Part shown: one piece after another, positions 8,853 through 19,575 of the stretch | Position numbering within the stretch: the first letter of the stretch is position 1 | Layout of the letters: every line of letters starts with the position of its first letter | Source: Limnanthes douglasii subsp. nivea | Taxonomy: Eukaryota > Streptophyta > Magnoliopsida > Brassicales > Limnanthaceae | Assembly: GCA_036936605.1 (NCBI GenBank) | Contig: JAUPFV010000004.1 | Location: 297,952,009 to 298,016,008 of the forward strand | Reading direction: 5' to 3' | DNA: 64,000 nt | Notes under the pieces: model-generated | Told to the model about the DNA's origin: nothing | Seen by the model: only the letters and a program-made list of their open reading frames with translations | Database searches by the model: none | Translations under genes and position numbers: made by a program

Positions 8853-10289
8853 TTGGGGCCCTCTGAGGGTGAGGGTAAAATTGATGACCCCAGAGAGACC
8901 CCTGGTGTTTTGATACCAATCGAAGAAGTTGAAACCCACTCTCTGGTTGAAGGAAGAAATGTTAAAGTTGGCTCCAAGATGGCACCAGAATTGAAGAAAA
9001 AAGTGTTGTCCTTATTGGCAAGCCACCAACATGTTTTGCTTGGTGTAATGCTGATGTGACTGGAGTACCTGCAAATGTTATATCACACCAACTATCCATC
9101 CGAAGAGATGTTGCACCTGATGTGCAAAGAAGGAGAGCTTTCTCTAAGGAAAAAGCTGATGTCATAGTTTAAGAGGTTGGCCGACTTACCAAGATGAGGC
9201 ACATAAAGGCGTCTCAATGTCCTTTATGGACAGCCAATCCAGTGTTAGTAAAGAAAAAAAATGGTAAATGGCGTATGTGTATTGACTTTACTGACCTCAA
9301 TAGAGCTTGTCCAAAAGATCTATATCCAATTCCCCAGATAGATCAGTTGGTAGACTCCACATCTGGGAACAAGTTATTGTCCTTCATGGATGCTTTCTCC
9401 GGTTATAACCAGATACAAGTGGATCTGAAGGACCAGGAACACACTACTTTTGTTACAGATAGGGCCCTCCATTGTTACAAGGTGATTCCTTTTAGGTTGA
9501 AGAATGTTGGGGCTACCTATCAGAGGTTGGTGAACAAAGCGTTTGCTGATCAGATTGGGAGAAATATGGAAGTATATATTGATGACATGATGGTAAAAAA
9601 CTTGGAAGAAGAGTTGCACTTAGCTGATCTTCAAGAAACTTTTGCCAACTTGGCAAAGGTTAATTTAAAATTGAATCCAGAAATATGTTGTTGGGATGAA
9701 ATCCGGAAAAATTTTAGGGTACGTGATAAGTGAGAAAGGGATACAGCCTGATCCGGACCAGCTTGATGACTTATTAATAATGGATCCTCCTCAGAATGTT
9801 AAAGAAGTACAAAGGTTGACAGGAAGGTTAGCTGCTTTAAATCGTTTTATTTCAAGCTCTTCGGATAGGTGTGCCCCGTTTTTCTAGACTTTAAAGGGTG
9901 CTAAAGACTTTAACTAGTCTCCACAGTACGACCAGGAATTTAATGAAATAAAATAGCATTTATCTTCCCCCAAAACCCTTTACAAACCTGTTGACGGAGA
10001 AACACTGTACATATACCTAACTGTGTCTGAATGTGTTATAAGTGCGGTGCTGGTAAGAGAGGTGGAAAATTATCCTTGTCAGTTGTACTACATCAGCAAG
10101 AGTCTGATGGATGCTGAAAAAAGGTACTTAAAGCTTGAAAAACTGGCACTAGCCTTGGTGATTGCTGCCAGAAAAATGAGGCCGTATTTTCAGTCTTATT
10201 CTATTATCGTCCGGATGTCTTTTCCTTTGAAAAACTTCCTTCATAAGGTAGACATATCAAGCAGGATGACCAAATAGTTAGTATTATTG
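8847..10289 (+). pseudogene. RT and RNase H, element B1
   Basis: Reading resumes in frame after the stop (EGKIDDPRETPGVLIPIEEV). Frameshift near 9035 in the HVFAWCNADVTG region, TAA near 9169, then an open RT core 9194-9733 with LVKKKNGKWRMCIDFTDLN and intact YIDDMMVK near 9574. Another frameshift near 9680, then further stops in the RNase H part, which ends SSRMTK at 10277 just before the D-type LTR. Confidence 0.8.
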
Positions 10290-10298
10290 GGTGATTAT

Positions 10299-10614
10299 TG
10301 ATGAGTCCGAATTCTGCCTGCTCCCCGGACAGGGACAGATCGGTCCAAGGCCTCCGGACCGGACAGACTACTTCGAACACTTAGCCTATTGGGACTGTTC
10401 GAACTATGACAAAAGTAATAAAAAACCTAAACACTCCTTGACTAAGCTACTTGCTCTCCTACTTAGAGCTCATGGGTCTTTAAACATGACCCGGGTCCAT
10501 TGAACATGACCCGAAAGCCCATAAGGGCCCAAATGTAAGAGTATAAATACCCAACCATCTGCATTAAATGTGGGTAATGAAAATTAACTGCAACCAGCCA
10601 TCTTAATTCTCCCT
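10299..10614 (+). repeat. First 316 bp of a D-type 5' LTR, cut at a junction
   Basis: Starts TGATGAGTCCGAATTCTGCC after ATTAT, exactly as the 5' LTR of element D at 39635, and matches it to 39950. It then switches abruptly to antisense-ORF sequence of family A at 10615. Contains a TATA-like TATAAATA. This partial LTR has no element attached; it marks the edge of the duplicated block. Confidence 0.85.
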
Positions 10615-10829
10615 AGAAGAGCTGATTGGACTTTCTAGCTTAGCAAGGAATCCATTTTTTCCCTTTTACTCACTAACCTTTAGCCGACGACAAAAAGTGT
10701 TAAAAGACTTGTTGGAGGCGGATAAAAAATGGAGGCAACAATTTATCTTCTTCTCTGGTCACTGGGAGACAGGGTCAGAATCGACGCCTTCGAATCCTCA
10801 CAGGTTATCCCTCATGTGGACCAATAAAT

Positions 10830-10906
10830 GTAAGTTGACTATCTTTTGTAATCTTTTCTCCTCGGATAATAACATGCAGAATTGAAAATTCTTGTAGTTA
10901 TGACAG
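10830..10906 (+). other. Intron in antisense ORF, A2 (77 bp)
   Basis: GTAAGT donor, TATGACAG acceptor, phase 1. Removing it joins WTNK to ISKPYSDYVE, matching the aligned protein of C, D, E and B2. Confidence 0.6.
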
Positions 10907-11069
10907 GTATTTCAAAGCCCTACTCAGATTATGTAGAGAGTGCTACTACTGTCTTCACCAAATTGAGCGAGTGGGCGAAGGAACACTGGGAAAATATATT
11001 TTGCCTGTGCTTCGTCAACAACAATTTAGCCATGGGCCGGTTGTGGAGGTTGAATCCTCTTGACCGATT

Positions 11070-11074
11070 GACTC
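11070..11074. repeat. Target duplication of element C, left (GACTC)
   Basis: Pairs with GACCC at 21638-21642 (one mismatch). Removing C and one copy restores the A2 antisense frame. Confidence 0.75.
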
Positions 11075-11567
11075 TGGTGTGGATAATAATTGCCTGAGGG
11101 TAGGCTAGTAATTTCAAGTGGAGTTTCAAGGTGGTGTATGAAAGTTTAACGGTGGTGTAGGGGTGTTTAACGGTGGTGTAGAGGTGTTTAACGGTGGTGT
11201 AGAGAGTAGAGAGATGATTAAGCAGCTTAGTAGCAGTTAATTCTCATTACCCATAGTTAATGCTGGTGGTTGGGTATTTATAGTATGATGTTTGGGCCCT
11301 TATGGGCTTTCGGGTCATGTTTAATGGACCCGGGTCATGTTCAAAGACCCATTAGTTCTAAGCAGGAGGGCAGGTAGCTTAGTCAGGAAGTGTTTAGGTT
11401 TTTTAGTACTTTAGTCATAGTTCGAACAGTCTTAAGTTTACAGTGTTCAAAGTGATCTGTCCGGTCCAAATGATATGTCCGGTTTATGTCCTTGTAGCCT
11501 GTCCGGACTTCTGAGAGACTTAGACTGATTTACCCTTCCGGGGAGTATGATGAATTCGGACTCATCA
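11075..11567 (-). repeat. 3' LTR of element C (493 bp)
   Basis: Plus view TGGTGTGGATAATAATTGCC to GGACTCATCA. TATA box TATTTATA (plus view) at 11275-11282. Near the LTR 3' end are about four 21-bp direct repeats of GGTGGTGTAGGGGTGTTTAAC-like sequence (11130-11213). Confidence 0.92.
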
Positions 11568-11581
11568 GGAGCCCCTTTTTT
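11568..11581 (-). other. Polypurine tract, element C
   Basis: Minus strand AAAAAAGGGGCTCC directly before the 3' LTR start TGATGAGTCC. It is the plus-strand primer site of reverse transcription. Confidence 0.85.
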
Positions 11582-12003
11582 AGGTGTTTGAGCAAGTGTC
11601 CTTGTCAAAGAACTGAAAAACAGTCCGATGAATGAAGTGGTTCTTAATTCGGACAGAACAGTGGGTATACCCGGACAGGTTAAGCTTTACGAATTCCAAA
11701 CGGTTTTTGCCAGAGTTAGTGGGACACGTGTCGCTCTCTGATTGGTCACTTCAGCCGTTTTTTCACCTTGAATTTCGCACCACCTTCTTTAACAAGTAAC
11801 CTCTTTAATTGCCAATAGTGACATCAGCGCCGTCTTTTAATCATTACCCAACTTTTCGGATTCTCCTAGGAATCAACTCCTTTTTTCAAATCTACTATAA
11901 ATTCACATTCATTTTTCACTGTTTTACTATCTCTCTCAAATCTTACTCTGCAATTTTACTCAGAGTTTTCTCTCTCTAGAACAAAAATTCCCTTGGCTGT
12001 TTT
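11568..12003 (+). promoter_or_regulatory. Promoter-like region of the antisense ORF, element C
   Basis: 436 bases between 3' LTR and ATG without a gene. It contains G-box palindrome GACACGTGTC (11723-11732), an inverted CCAAT (11741-11745), TGACATCAGCGCCGTC (11819-11834), CTCCTAGGAATC near 11865, TATAAAT (11896-11902, about 105 bp before the ATG) and a pyrimidine-rich leader. The same blocks occur in the same order in D, E and B2, where the rest of the spacer has drifted. Confidence 0.65.
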
Positions 12004-14979
12004 ATGTTTACAGCAAGAACAGCATTGATCAAAGGTGGTTGGCTCAACCTTTCAGAGTTGGAGAAAGCGCAGAAGGTCGAAAAAGAAAGGCGAATAGCAG
12101 CAGGGCTACCATCATCACCAGTTGATAGACCGGTTGCTTCTGTTACAGAATCAGATCGATGCTCATCCTCCTCCAGAGGTACCAAGCCCAAAAAGCTCTT
12201 TAAATCCACCCTTTCTCCCATAGTATCTGGTTCCTCAGTTCAGGAGTCAATACCTACTGTTGAACCAGGAGTCACCGCTACAAGCGTTAGGAAAAACTCA
12301 CCTTTCATAGCTATGGGGTCTGATTCTGACCACTCCCCGGAGAAGCTAGTTGTTAAGAGGCCTAGCCGGTTAGTCAAAGGACTAACCTCGAAGAATACTC
12401 CCTCGAAATCGGGGGCAAAAAATAGTGACTCTGGGTCTGGAGTGCCCTTTAGAGCTCCCCGGGAGAGACCGTCCGGTCCGGAGGCCATCAGCCCAGTACC
12501 CCCTAGAGAATCTTCTGCCTCAGAAACCCAACTTGAGGTGAGAAGTCAGATGAATACGGGCAGTCAGCAGTCTGAAGGACAGGCTATGCCAAGCTTCAAT
12601 CCTCCCCGAACCACTTCCACAGAAGTCCCTCCAACAATTATGGAGGAGAGAATGAAGGACTCTACTGAAGAGGTCCCCTTTGAGTCCGAGTCATCCGGAC
12701 AGGCTGATACCACTGCTGTTGCTGCCAAAAAGGGCAAAGAAAATTTGTATCTGAGGCGCCCGGACCTGCCGGAGTGCCTTGAGGGAAGAGTGGGGCCGTG
12801 CTTCCACAAAGTCGAGTTTAAGTACCTCTTGGCCTTGCAGAAGACCAAGTATGCATTCATCCATACCTCTGATCTAGGTAGAATGCGCACCAAATGGGTG
12901 ATCCCTGAAAACGTGAAGATAAGGATCCCCATTGATCCGGAGACCCCAATGGACTGTAAACGGAACGAGATAGTCTTCTTTACGGAGCTATTTAACTGGG
13001 GGCTCAGGTTCCCACTAGACCCGGAGATCGTGCGCTACTTCCACCTGGTCAAGCTCTGCCCAACACAGCTAAGCCCTAATGGTTGGTTCACCTTAATGTC
13101 ATGTATCATGGCGTCTAGGTTATCTGGGATCCCTCTTCCTATGGAAGAGTTCGCAGCAGTGGCCAACCTATGCAAGCATCATCAGTTCCCCTTCTACCAT
13201 TTCAACATGGGAAACGATCTCAAGGCTGTTGATGATCTCCTGGAGTCGGAGAGCAAATGGAGGAGCCAATTCTTGTTTGTCAGTGGCTCATGGGAAAACG
13301 GCAAGAAAATCAAGGCCGGAGAGAACCCAAGCCTCCTCAGGAGTAGGTGGAGGAGTGACCGTAAGTTCCTTAACTTGAGTCCCTGTCCGTTTTTCTCTTT
13401 TTCTTTTTAAGTTAAGTTTATATTAACCAATTTCTCTTATGTTCTATCAGAGCTGCCAAAGGAGTTCGGGGACTACCTGAAGGCCGGACAGACTACCTGT
13501 GGCAAAATCAACGCTTGGGCCGCAGAGAATTGGGAGAATCGATTTCACAAGGCCTTCACCCTTGGAAATCTAGCAAGGTCTCACCTGTGGAACACCACAG
13601 GTTGGAGAGACCTAACTTGGGAGGAGCTCACCACCCAGCCCGACGAAGACATTGTGCTGAGAAGGTCCCACGAACTGGATGGGACACTCTACCTGCCTGC
13701 CCGGGCCAAAGCCCCAAGCAAAATGAAGGGCAGAAGAAGAGGTAAAAAAGTGGCGGGCGATGCTGAGAAGGATGCCCCAACAGATCCAGAGGGGCCAGCC
13801 CAAGTTCAAATTGACGCAACCCTCTTGCAGGTGGTGGAGCAGGAGACCGAGAAGCAGGAAGTAGACCTTCCAAAACCTCCAAGGGCTCCCAAGAGGACTC
13901 GTAAGCAAGCAAGTGAAAGCGCTGACCGGTTAGTCAAGAAGAAAAAGACTTCACAAGGAGATGAGCTCGCTCTCCGGGATCTGGAGCCCTCTTTTCCCAC
14001 AGGCCCTTCTGACCCAACGTTGGCTGAAGAGATCCCCAGAGAGTTTCACACTGATGAAGTTGAGGGGGGATAGCTCAACTTGGATGAAGTGGACATCACC
14101 GGTCTAGGTGGACTTGGTGAATATTTTCTTGGCCTGCCCAGAGACGAGTTCGCAGGGCCCTACATCCCTCCGAGCAGCTCCAATACGGTCAACTTTAACG
14201 GTAAGACTTTCATGGTTTCTAGTGAGAAGGACACTATTGCCCATTCTCTGCTTAGTAATGTGCAGCCAGTTCTTACACTGGAAAGACAAGTCCGGAGCCA
14301 AGCAGACACCATTAAAGACCTCAAGTCTGAATAGGATAAGCTGTCCGAAGACCTCCGCATTGCTACTACCAATGCTGATTTACTTAAGGAAGCACACGAG
14401 GAGCTGAAGAGGAGTCATGATGAGAGCAACACAAAATTTGCCACCCTAGAGCAGACCATAAAAGATCTCCAGGAGAAGTTGTCTGGTATGGAGAATGACC
14501 TGACAACCTCAAGGGGAGAAACTGCAGCAAAGGAGAAGCTCATCACCAACCTGACCACTGACAAGATTGCTTTAGAAAATGCAGTGACTCAGGCTATTGA
14601 AGAGAAGGCTGCTTTGGTAAGGGACCAAGAGGCCACAATCAAGGCCAAGATCAACGCCTATGCCAGGGAGATGATACAAAGCGAAGAGCTAATGATTCAA
14701 AGGGTGAAGTCCGATATGGTTCTCCTTTTTAACGAAAAATTCCCGAAGAGGAGATTGGGGAACTTATGGCTCTATGTGGATGATGATGACCTTCCATATT
14801 ATACTATGGTTGATGAGGGATTTTCCGGTGAGTCCTCTTCTGATAATGAAGAGAAAACCGGAGAGATTCCAGGTGAAGAGGAGAATGATCCCAAGGGCAA
14901 AAAAGTGGTCGAAGGGGGGAGCGACATCAAAGGCAAGAAAGTAGACGAGGGTGAGCCATCTTCAAAGGCTCAACCTTAA
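12004..14979 (+). pseudogene. Antisense ORF of element C, two exons, two nonsense stops
   Basis: Exon 1 12004-13360 and exon 2 13451-14979 join in frame (962 codons). N-terminus MFTARTALIKGGWLNLSELE is nearly invariant in all copies; then a Ser/Pro-rich linker, the conserved gypsy-type domain (FFTELFNWGLRFPLDPEIV to FPFYHFNMGN), exon 2 block LPKEFGDYLKAGQTTCGKIN, basic clusters, FNGKTFMVSSEKDTIAHSLL, a coiled coil and an acidic tail. TAG at 14071 and TAG at 14332 break it. No signal peptide or membrane segment, so not an envelope gene. Role unknown. Confidence 0.82.
13361..13450 (+). other. Intron in antisense ORF, element C (90 bp)
   Basis: GTAAGT donor, T-rich stretch, TTCTATCAG acceptor, phase 1. 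Splicing gives SDQLPKEFGDY. It is recognised by the aligned introns in A2, B2, D and E. Confidence 0.75.
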
Positions 14980-15015
14980 TTTATGGTGTACTTTATTTAT
15001 CCTTTACTCAAACTA

Positions 15016-15126
15016 AAGTCCTTGGAAGGCCAAGGCACTATTTTTGTTGTGGTGTCCGGTATTATTCGGACATATTTTTTGTACTGCGCCCTAACTTGTT
15101 TAAAAAGTCCTTGGAAGGCCAAGGCA
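15016..15126 (+). other. Paired CCTTGG hairpins after antisense ORF, element C
   Basis: Two copies, 89 bases apart, of AAGTCCTTGGAAGGCCAAGG: a 6-bp stem CCTTGG/CCAAGG with loop AAGG. The pair recurs in D, E and B2 at the same distance from the stop. Function unknown; a 3'-end or RNA-processing signal is one guess. Confidence 0.6.
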
Positions 15127-15360
15127 ATTTTAAGTTGTTGAATGAATGTTTCTATTTTGCTCAACCATCATCTTCTTTCATTATTGGTCTTAGTTTAGAT
15201 AGCTGGAATTTAAGTAGCTTCATTGCATTGTGAGAGTATTAAGACTCTTCGGCTAGAATTTAAATAGCCCCTAGATCTTTCAGTCCGGGTAGTATGACAA
15301 GAGATAGAATTTTGAAAATACTTAGAAAAATTTGAAGAAGGCAATAAATTTCATTGAAAG

Positions 15361-15380
15361 CTCTCTGTGCCACCAAAGAG
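15361..15380 (-). other. Conserved hairpin downstream of pol, element C
   Basis: Minus strand CTCTTTGGTGGCACAGAGAG: 7-bp stem (one G-T pair) with loop GTGGCA. Compared with element E, pair C6-G15 has become T6-A15 while the loop is almost unchanged. Confidence 0.65.
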
Positions 15381-15441
15381 GGGAAGGTATGCCCCCAAAT
15401 ATTTACATGGATGTTTAAACAAGTAAATATTTACACAAGTG

Positions 15442-16695
15442 TTATTCCAAGTACATTCGAAGGTGTTCAATATTCCAAGGGTGAGTTAAAACCCTGCCAT
15501 CTTTGTCTTCCAACCAATAAGTCCCAGGCTTGATTCTTTCAATTACAGTGTACGGACCCTCCCAGGTTGGGGCCAGCTTTCCGAAGAGCTTTTCCTTAGT
15601 ATGCAAGAAGACCTTCCTTAATACCTTGTCCCCTGGTTGGAAATCTCTTCTTTTAACCTTAGAAGCAAACCTGCTTCTCATCAAGCCCTGATAGTGTGCC
15701 ACTCTAAGATGAGCTTTAACCCGTCTTTCTTCTATCAAATCAAGTTGATTTCTGACGGCCATCTCATTAGCGTGTCCGGAGAAGTTATGAATACGAAAGG
15801 AAGGGAGTGTCTTTTCTATGGGGGCTACTGCATCCATTCCATAGACCAAGGCAAAGGGAGACTCTTGTGTTGCAGCCCCAGGCGTCGTCCGGTAGGCCCA
15901 CAAGACCTCTTGTAGATAATTAGGCCACTTCCCAGCAGCCCCTTCTAGATTCTTCCTTAAACCGGACAGTATAGTTCTATTAGCCACTTCAACCTTCCCA
16001 TTAGCATGTGGGTGGAAAGGTGAAGAAAAGCAGTGCTGTATACCCCTTGAGGCACAGAAGCTTTCCATTTCTCTATTGTCAAACTGTGGCCCATTGTCTG
16101 TTGTTATCTTCTGTGGGACACCGAATCTGCAACATATGTTGGACATAATGAATTTTATGACAGCTTTCGACGTCGTCCCTGCCAGGGGAGCTGCTTCTAT
16201 CCACTTTGAGAAGTAGTCAATGGCCACAATTATAGTTTTACGCCCTCCGGACGCCACAGGGAGAGGCCCAACCAAGTCCAATCCCCATCGAGCAAAAGGG
16301 ATGGGCTCAGAAATTGACTCCAAAGGAATGGCTGGTACATGAATTTCATTGATGTACCTCTGGCATGGGTCACACCTTCTTACCAGCTCCTTAGCATCTT
16401 TCATGATTGATGGCCAATAGTATCCGGAGAGTAACACTCTTCTTGTTAAAGCTCTGAACCCACAATGGGCTGATCCCTCACCATCATGCAATTCGGAGAG
16501 GACCACTTGTGACTCATGATCCCCTAAACAACGTACAAGGGGTTTACTATAGGATTTTTTGTACAACACTTCTCTCAACATAATGAAACCACGAGCCTTG
16601 TGTTTCAACGTTCTGGCTTGTGACTTATCTGAAGGTATAATACCATCGAACAGATATTGTATGAGAGGAGACCTCCAGTCTTGAGGCCGATTCAC
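15442..16695 (-). CDS. pol: Integrase part of pol, element C (open frame)
   Basis: 417 open codons: end of the aRNH-integrase linker, HHCC zinc region (ELHDGEGSAHCG, RRCDPCQRY), core with Asp in GLDLVGP, Asp in TDNGPQFD and Glu in NGKVEVANR, and the C-terminal block GDKVLRKVF, WEGPYTV, LEDKDGRV. The catalytic triad is present. It is cut off from the rest of pol by TAA at 16696-16698, so it could only be made from an internal start or by readthrough. Confidence 0.85.
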   Translation of the reverse strand: MNRPQDWRSPLIQYLFDGIIPSDKSQARTLKHKARGFIMLREVLYKKSYSKPLVRCLGDHESQVVLSELHDGEGSAHCGFRALTRRVLLSGYYWPSIMKDAKELVRRCDPCQRYINEIHVPAIPLESISEPIPFARWGLDLVGPLPVASGGRKTIIVAIDYFSKWIEAAPLAGTTSKAVIKFIMSNICCRFGVPQKITTDNGPQFDNREMESFCASRGIQHCFSSPFHPHANGKVEVANRTILSGLRKNLEGAAGKWPNYLQEVLWAYRTTPGAATQESPFALVYGMDAVAPIEKTLPSFRIHNFSGHANEMAVRNQLDLIEERRVKAHLRVAHYQGLMRSRFASKVKRRDFQPGDKVLRKVFLHTKEKLFGKLAPTWEGPYTVIERIKPGTYWLEDKDGRVLTHPWNIEHLRMYLE

Positions 16696-16698
16696 TTG

Positions 16699-18729
16699 TA
16701 TTTAAAAAACTTCCTCTTTTCCACCCTCATTAAGTTGAATAGAAGGGCTTTCAAGCACATGGATCCATGGGTAGGACTCCGTATATGCTATTGTTGCCAA
16801 TGAGTCTGCTAGTTCATTTTCTGCCCGGGGAATGTGCTCATAGACAACAGCTTTAAACTTTAGCGCTTCATTTTTGGGGAGGAGTAAATATTTTACCAAC
16901 TGCTCCTTTCTAGCCTCAGATTGGCCTAAGGCATGGTGGACAAGTAACTGGGAGTCACTTAGAAGCTTGACCCTTTTAGCCCCACAGATGTGGGCCAACT
17001 TTAACCCAGCTATAGCTGCTTCGTATTCGGACTCGTTATTAGACGCCCTGAAAGCAAAACAAATAGCTTGGTACATGCTATCCCCATATGGGGAAGTGAG
17101 ACATATTCCTGCACGACATCCCATGGTGCTAGACCCTCCGTCTGTTCGGACAATCCACACTTTCTTGTCTTTTGAATCAGTAGGTTGCTCTGAATCCCTA
17201 TCGGAGTGGAATTCAACCAGAAAATCAGCCACATCTTGGGCTTTTACTGCTGTTCGGGGAGCAAAGTCTACGTCGAAGTCCCCCAACTCTACTGACCACT
17301 TCGTCATTCTGCTTGAAATGTCTGCTTTTTGAAGGATATTCTTTAAAGGGAAAGATGTCCGGACGACGATAGGATGAGCCTGAAAGTAAGGCCTCATTTT
17401 TCTTGCAGCTATCACCATAGCTAATGCCAATTTTTCAAGTTTCAAGTAATGCCTCTCAGCATCAATCAAGCTTTTGCTGATGTAATACACTGGGTAGGGA
17501 CAACCATCGACCTCTCTTACCAACACAGCACTGATGGCACAACTTGAAACGGCCAAATACACAATAAGAGTCTCCCCGTCAACTGGTTTGAACAAATTTT
17601 TGGGAGAGGAGAGATGTTTCTTGATTTCATTGAATGCCTCACCACACTGTGGGGTCCATTCGAACCCTTTTGCACCCTTCAAAGTTTGAAAGAAAGGAGC
17701 ACACCTGTCCGAAGACCTGGAGATGAATCTGTTCAAGGCAGCTAATCTCCCCGTTAATCGTTGTACTTCTTTAATGTTTCGAGGAGGCTCCATCTGGAAT
17801 AAGGCATTGAGTTGGTCCGGGTCGGGCTGTATTCCATGCTCGCTTATGATATACCCTAAGAACTACCAGGACTGCACTCCGAATACACACTTTTCAGGGT
17901 TTAGTTTTAAATTCACTTTTGCCAAGTTGGCAAAAGTTTCTTGGAGATCGGACAAGTGCAACTGCTCATCCACGCTCTTCACCATCATATCGTCAATGTA
18001 AACCTCCATATTTCTTCCAATTTGATCAGCAAATGCCTTGTTGACTAACCTCTGATAAGTAGCCCCAGCATTTTTCAAGCCAAAAGGCATCACCTTGTAG
18101 CAATGTAGACCCCTATCAGTGACAAACGTGGTATGCTCTTGATCTTTTGGATCTACTTGAATCTGATTGTACCTGGAGAAGGCATCCATAAAGGAGAGCA
18201 GCTTGTTCTAAGAAGTAGAGTCTACCAACTGATCTATCCGGGGGACCGGGTACAAATCTTTCGGGCAAGCTCTATTGAGGTCTGTGAAATCAATGCACAT
18301 GCGCCACTTTCCGTTTTTCTTTTTCACCAGGACAGGATTGGCAGTCCACAAAGGATATTGAGATTCTTTAATGTGCCCCATCTTTGTGAGTCTGTCAACC
18401 TCTTGTACTATGACATCGGCCTTTTCTTTTGAAAAAGCTCTTCTTTTTTGAACCACTGGTGCCACATCCCTCCGGACAGCTAGGTGATGGGATATCACTT
18501 CTGATGGAACTCCAGTAACATCAGCATTGCACCAAGCGAAAACGTACTGATGGTCTTTCAAGAATTTCAACATCTTTTCTTTCAACATTGGTGGCATCTT
18601 GGACCCTATCTTGACACTTTTGCCTTCTTTCAAACAGTGCGTTTCAACCTCTTCAATTGGAATCAACACTCCAGGGGTCTCTCTGGGGTCATCAATTTCA
18701 CCCTCACCCCCAGAAAGACCCTCAAATTT
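16699..18729 (-). pseudogene. RT, RNase H and aRNH of element C (broken)
   Basis: Continues in frame after the stop at 18730. RT motifs LVKKKNGKWRMCIDFTDLN, FGLKNAGATYQRL, YIDDMMVKS near 17988-18001; RNase H (VYYISKSLIDAERHYLKLEK); aRNH with RTDGG, NESEYEAA, LLSDSQLL and ENELADSLA, so both RNase H domains are present. TAG after DSTS (18208), TAG after VQSW (near 17860) and TAA at 16696 break it. Confidence 0.83.
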
Positions 18730-19494
18730 CTATTGATCATTTACACGGACTGCCCCCAGCATTCGAGGAGCCAAGGTAGTGGCATAGCATTCTCTTGCAA
18801 CCTTTTGGCTGCTCCGGACAACCCCAACCTGTCCCTGAACAGCATACTTTAAACACTGATGGACTGTCGAAGCCACTGCATGCATTCTAGAGAGCCAAGA
18901 TCTCCCCAGAATAGCATTATAGCAAGTGGGACAATCCACCACGATGAAGAGTATTCTAACTATTTTCTTAAAAGGGCCCCTGCCCAATAACACTTCTTCT
19001 TCAAACTCCCCGATCACATCGGCTGAGCTGCCCGTGAAGCCCACGATTGACCTGTCCGACTTTTGAATCACAGCTGGATTTTTCATTTTCTTATAAGTGG
19101 TTAGGAAAATGATATTGGCAGAGCTTCCAGTATCCACCAGAATTCGCCTTATCTCATTGCCCCCTATAGATGCTCCTATGACAACAGCATCCTCATGAGG
19201 GCCAGTAATGTCTCTTAAATCATCCTCATCAAAGACAATGAATGGGAATGAGTTTGGTGATTGATAAGATGTCATGCCTCCTTCTAGCTGGGAGGTTAAA
19301 TTATGAACATGCCTCTTTCTTGAAGAAGCAGTAGGAGCAGTCATCGTGTCCCCTCCGAATATTGTAAGTGACTCGAAGAATTTAATAAGCCCGGGGACAG
19401 ACCTAGCACACTCCTCTATAGCACCTACCCTGTTTCGTGTTGGATCAGGATCCAAGTACTCAGATTCCACATCAAACCTTTCCACTATTACCAT
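18730..19494 (-). CDS. Gag tail and protease, element C (open frame to conserved stop)
   Basis: Open frame with the Gag/protease linker (VESEYLDPDPTRNRVGAIEE), FFESLTIFGGDTMTAPTASS, the active site VDTGSSANIIF, and LGRGPFKKIVRILFIVVDCP. Ends at TAG 18730-18732, the conserved protease/RT stop, here followed by AAA TTT, which departs from the CAR YYA context. The frame downstream is the RT frame. Confidence 0.82.
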   Translation of the reverse strand: MVIVERFDVESEYLDPDPTRNRVGAIEECARSVPGLIKFFESLTIFGGDTMTAPTASSRKRHVHNLTSQLEGGMTSYQSPNSFPFIVFDEDDLRDITGPHEDAVVIGASIGGNEIRRILVDTGSSANIIFLTTYKKMKNPAVIQKSDRSIVGFTGSSADVIGEFEEEVLLGRGPFKKIVRILFIVVDCPTCYNAILGRSWLSRMHAVASTVHQCLKYAVQGQVGVVRSSQKVARECYATTLAPRMLGAVRVNDQ

Positions 19495-19575
19495 GGCCCC
19501 CTCTGGGGCAGCATTACTTGGACCAACCCGGTGAGTGTTGTCAGGCCTGTTGCCTCCTCTCCTTTTAACGTATGC

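Larger units (their letters stand above)
7470..10298 (+). mobile_element. Element B1: fragment of Tat-type retrotransposon (gag to RNase H)
   Basis: Plus-strand fragment cut on the left by the LTR of A1 and on the right by the D-type LTR at 10299 (flank ATTAT at 10294-10298, as at element D). It matches 36808-39634 (B2) nearly base for base and is part of the duplicated block. It is strongly decayed: several stops and frameshifts shared by both copies. Confidence 0.88.
10615..11074 (+). pseudogene. Antisense ORF of A2, middle part with intron (left of element C)
   Basis: Starts within the conserved domain (EELIGLSSLARNPFFPFYS), continues LLEADKKWRQQFIFFSGHWE, then GT at 10830 to AG at 10906 form a 77-bp intron at the same place and phase as in C and E. 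Exon 2 resumes SKPYSDYVESATTVFTKLSE and is interrupted after LDRL by element C. Joining to 21643 restores the frame (LTLKEL). Function unknown. Confidence 0.7.
14980..15441. other. Convergent spacer of element C
   Basis: Lies between the antisense ORF stop and the integrase stop. It holds two CCTTGGAAGGCCAAGG hairpins (15020-15035 and 15109-15124), a palindrome block with GTTTAAAC and GTAAATATTTAC (15397-15435), and the pol-side hairpin (15361-15380). No gene is seen. Confidence 0.75.
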
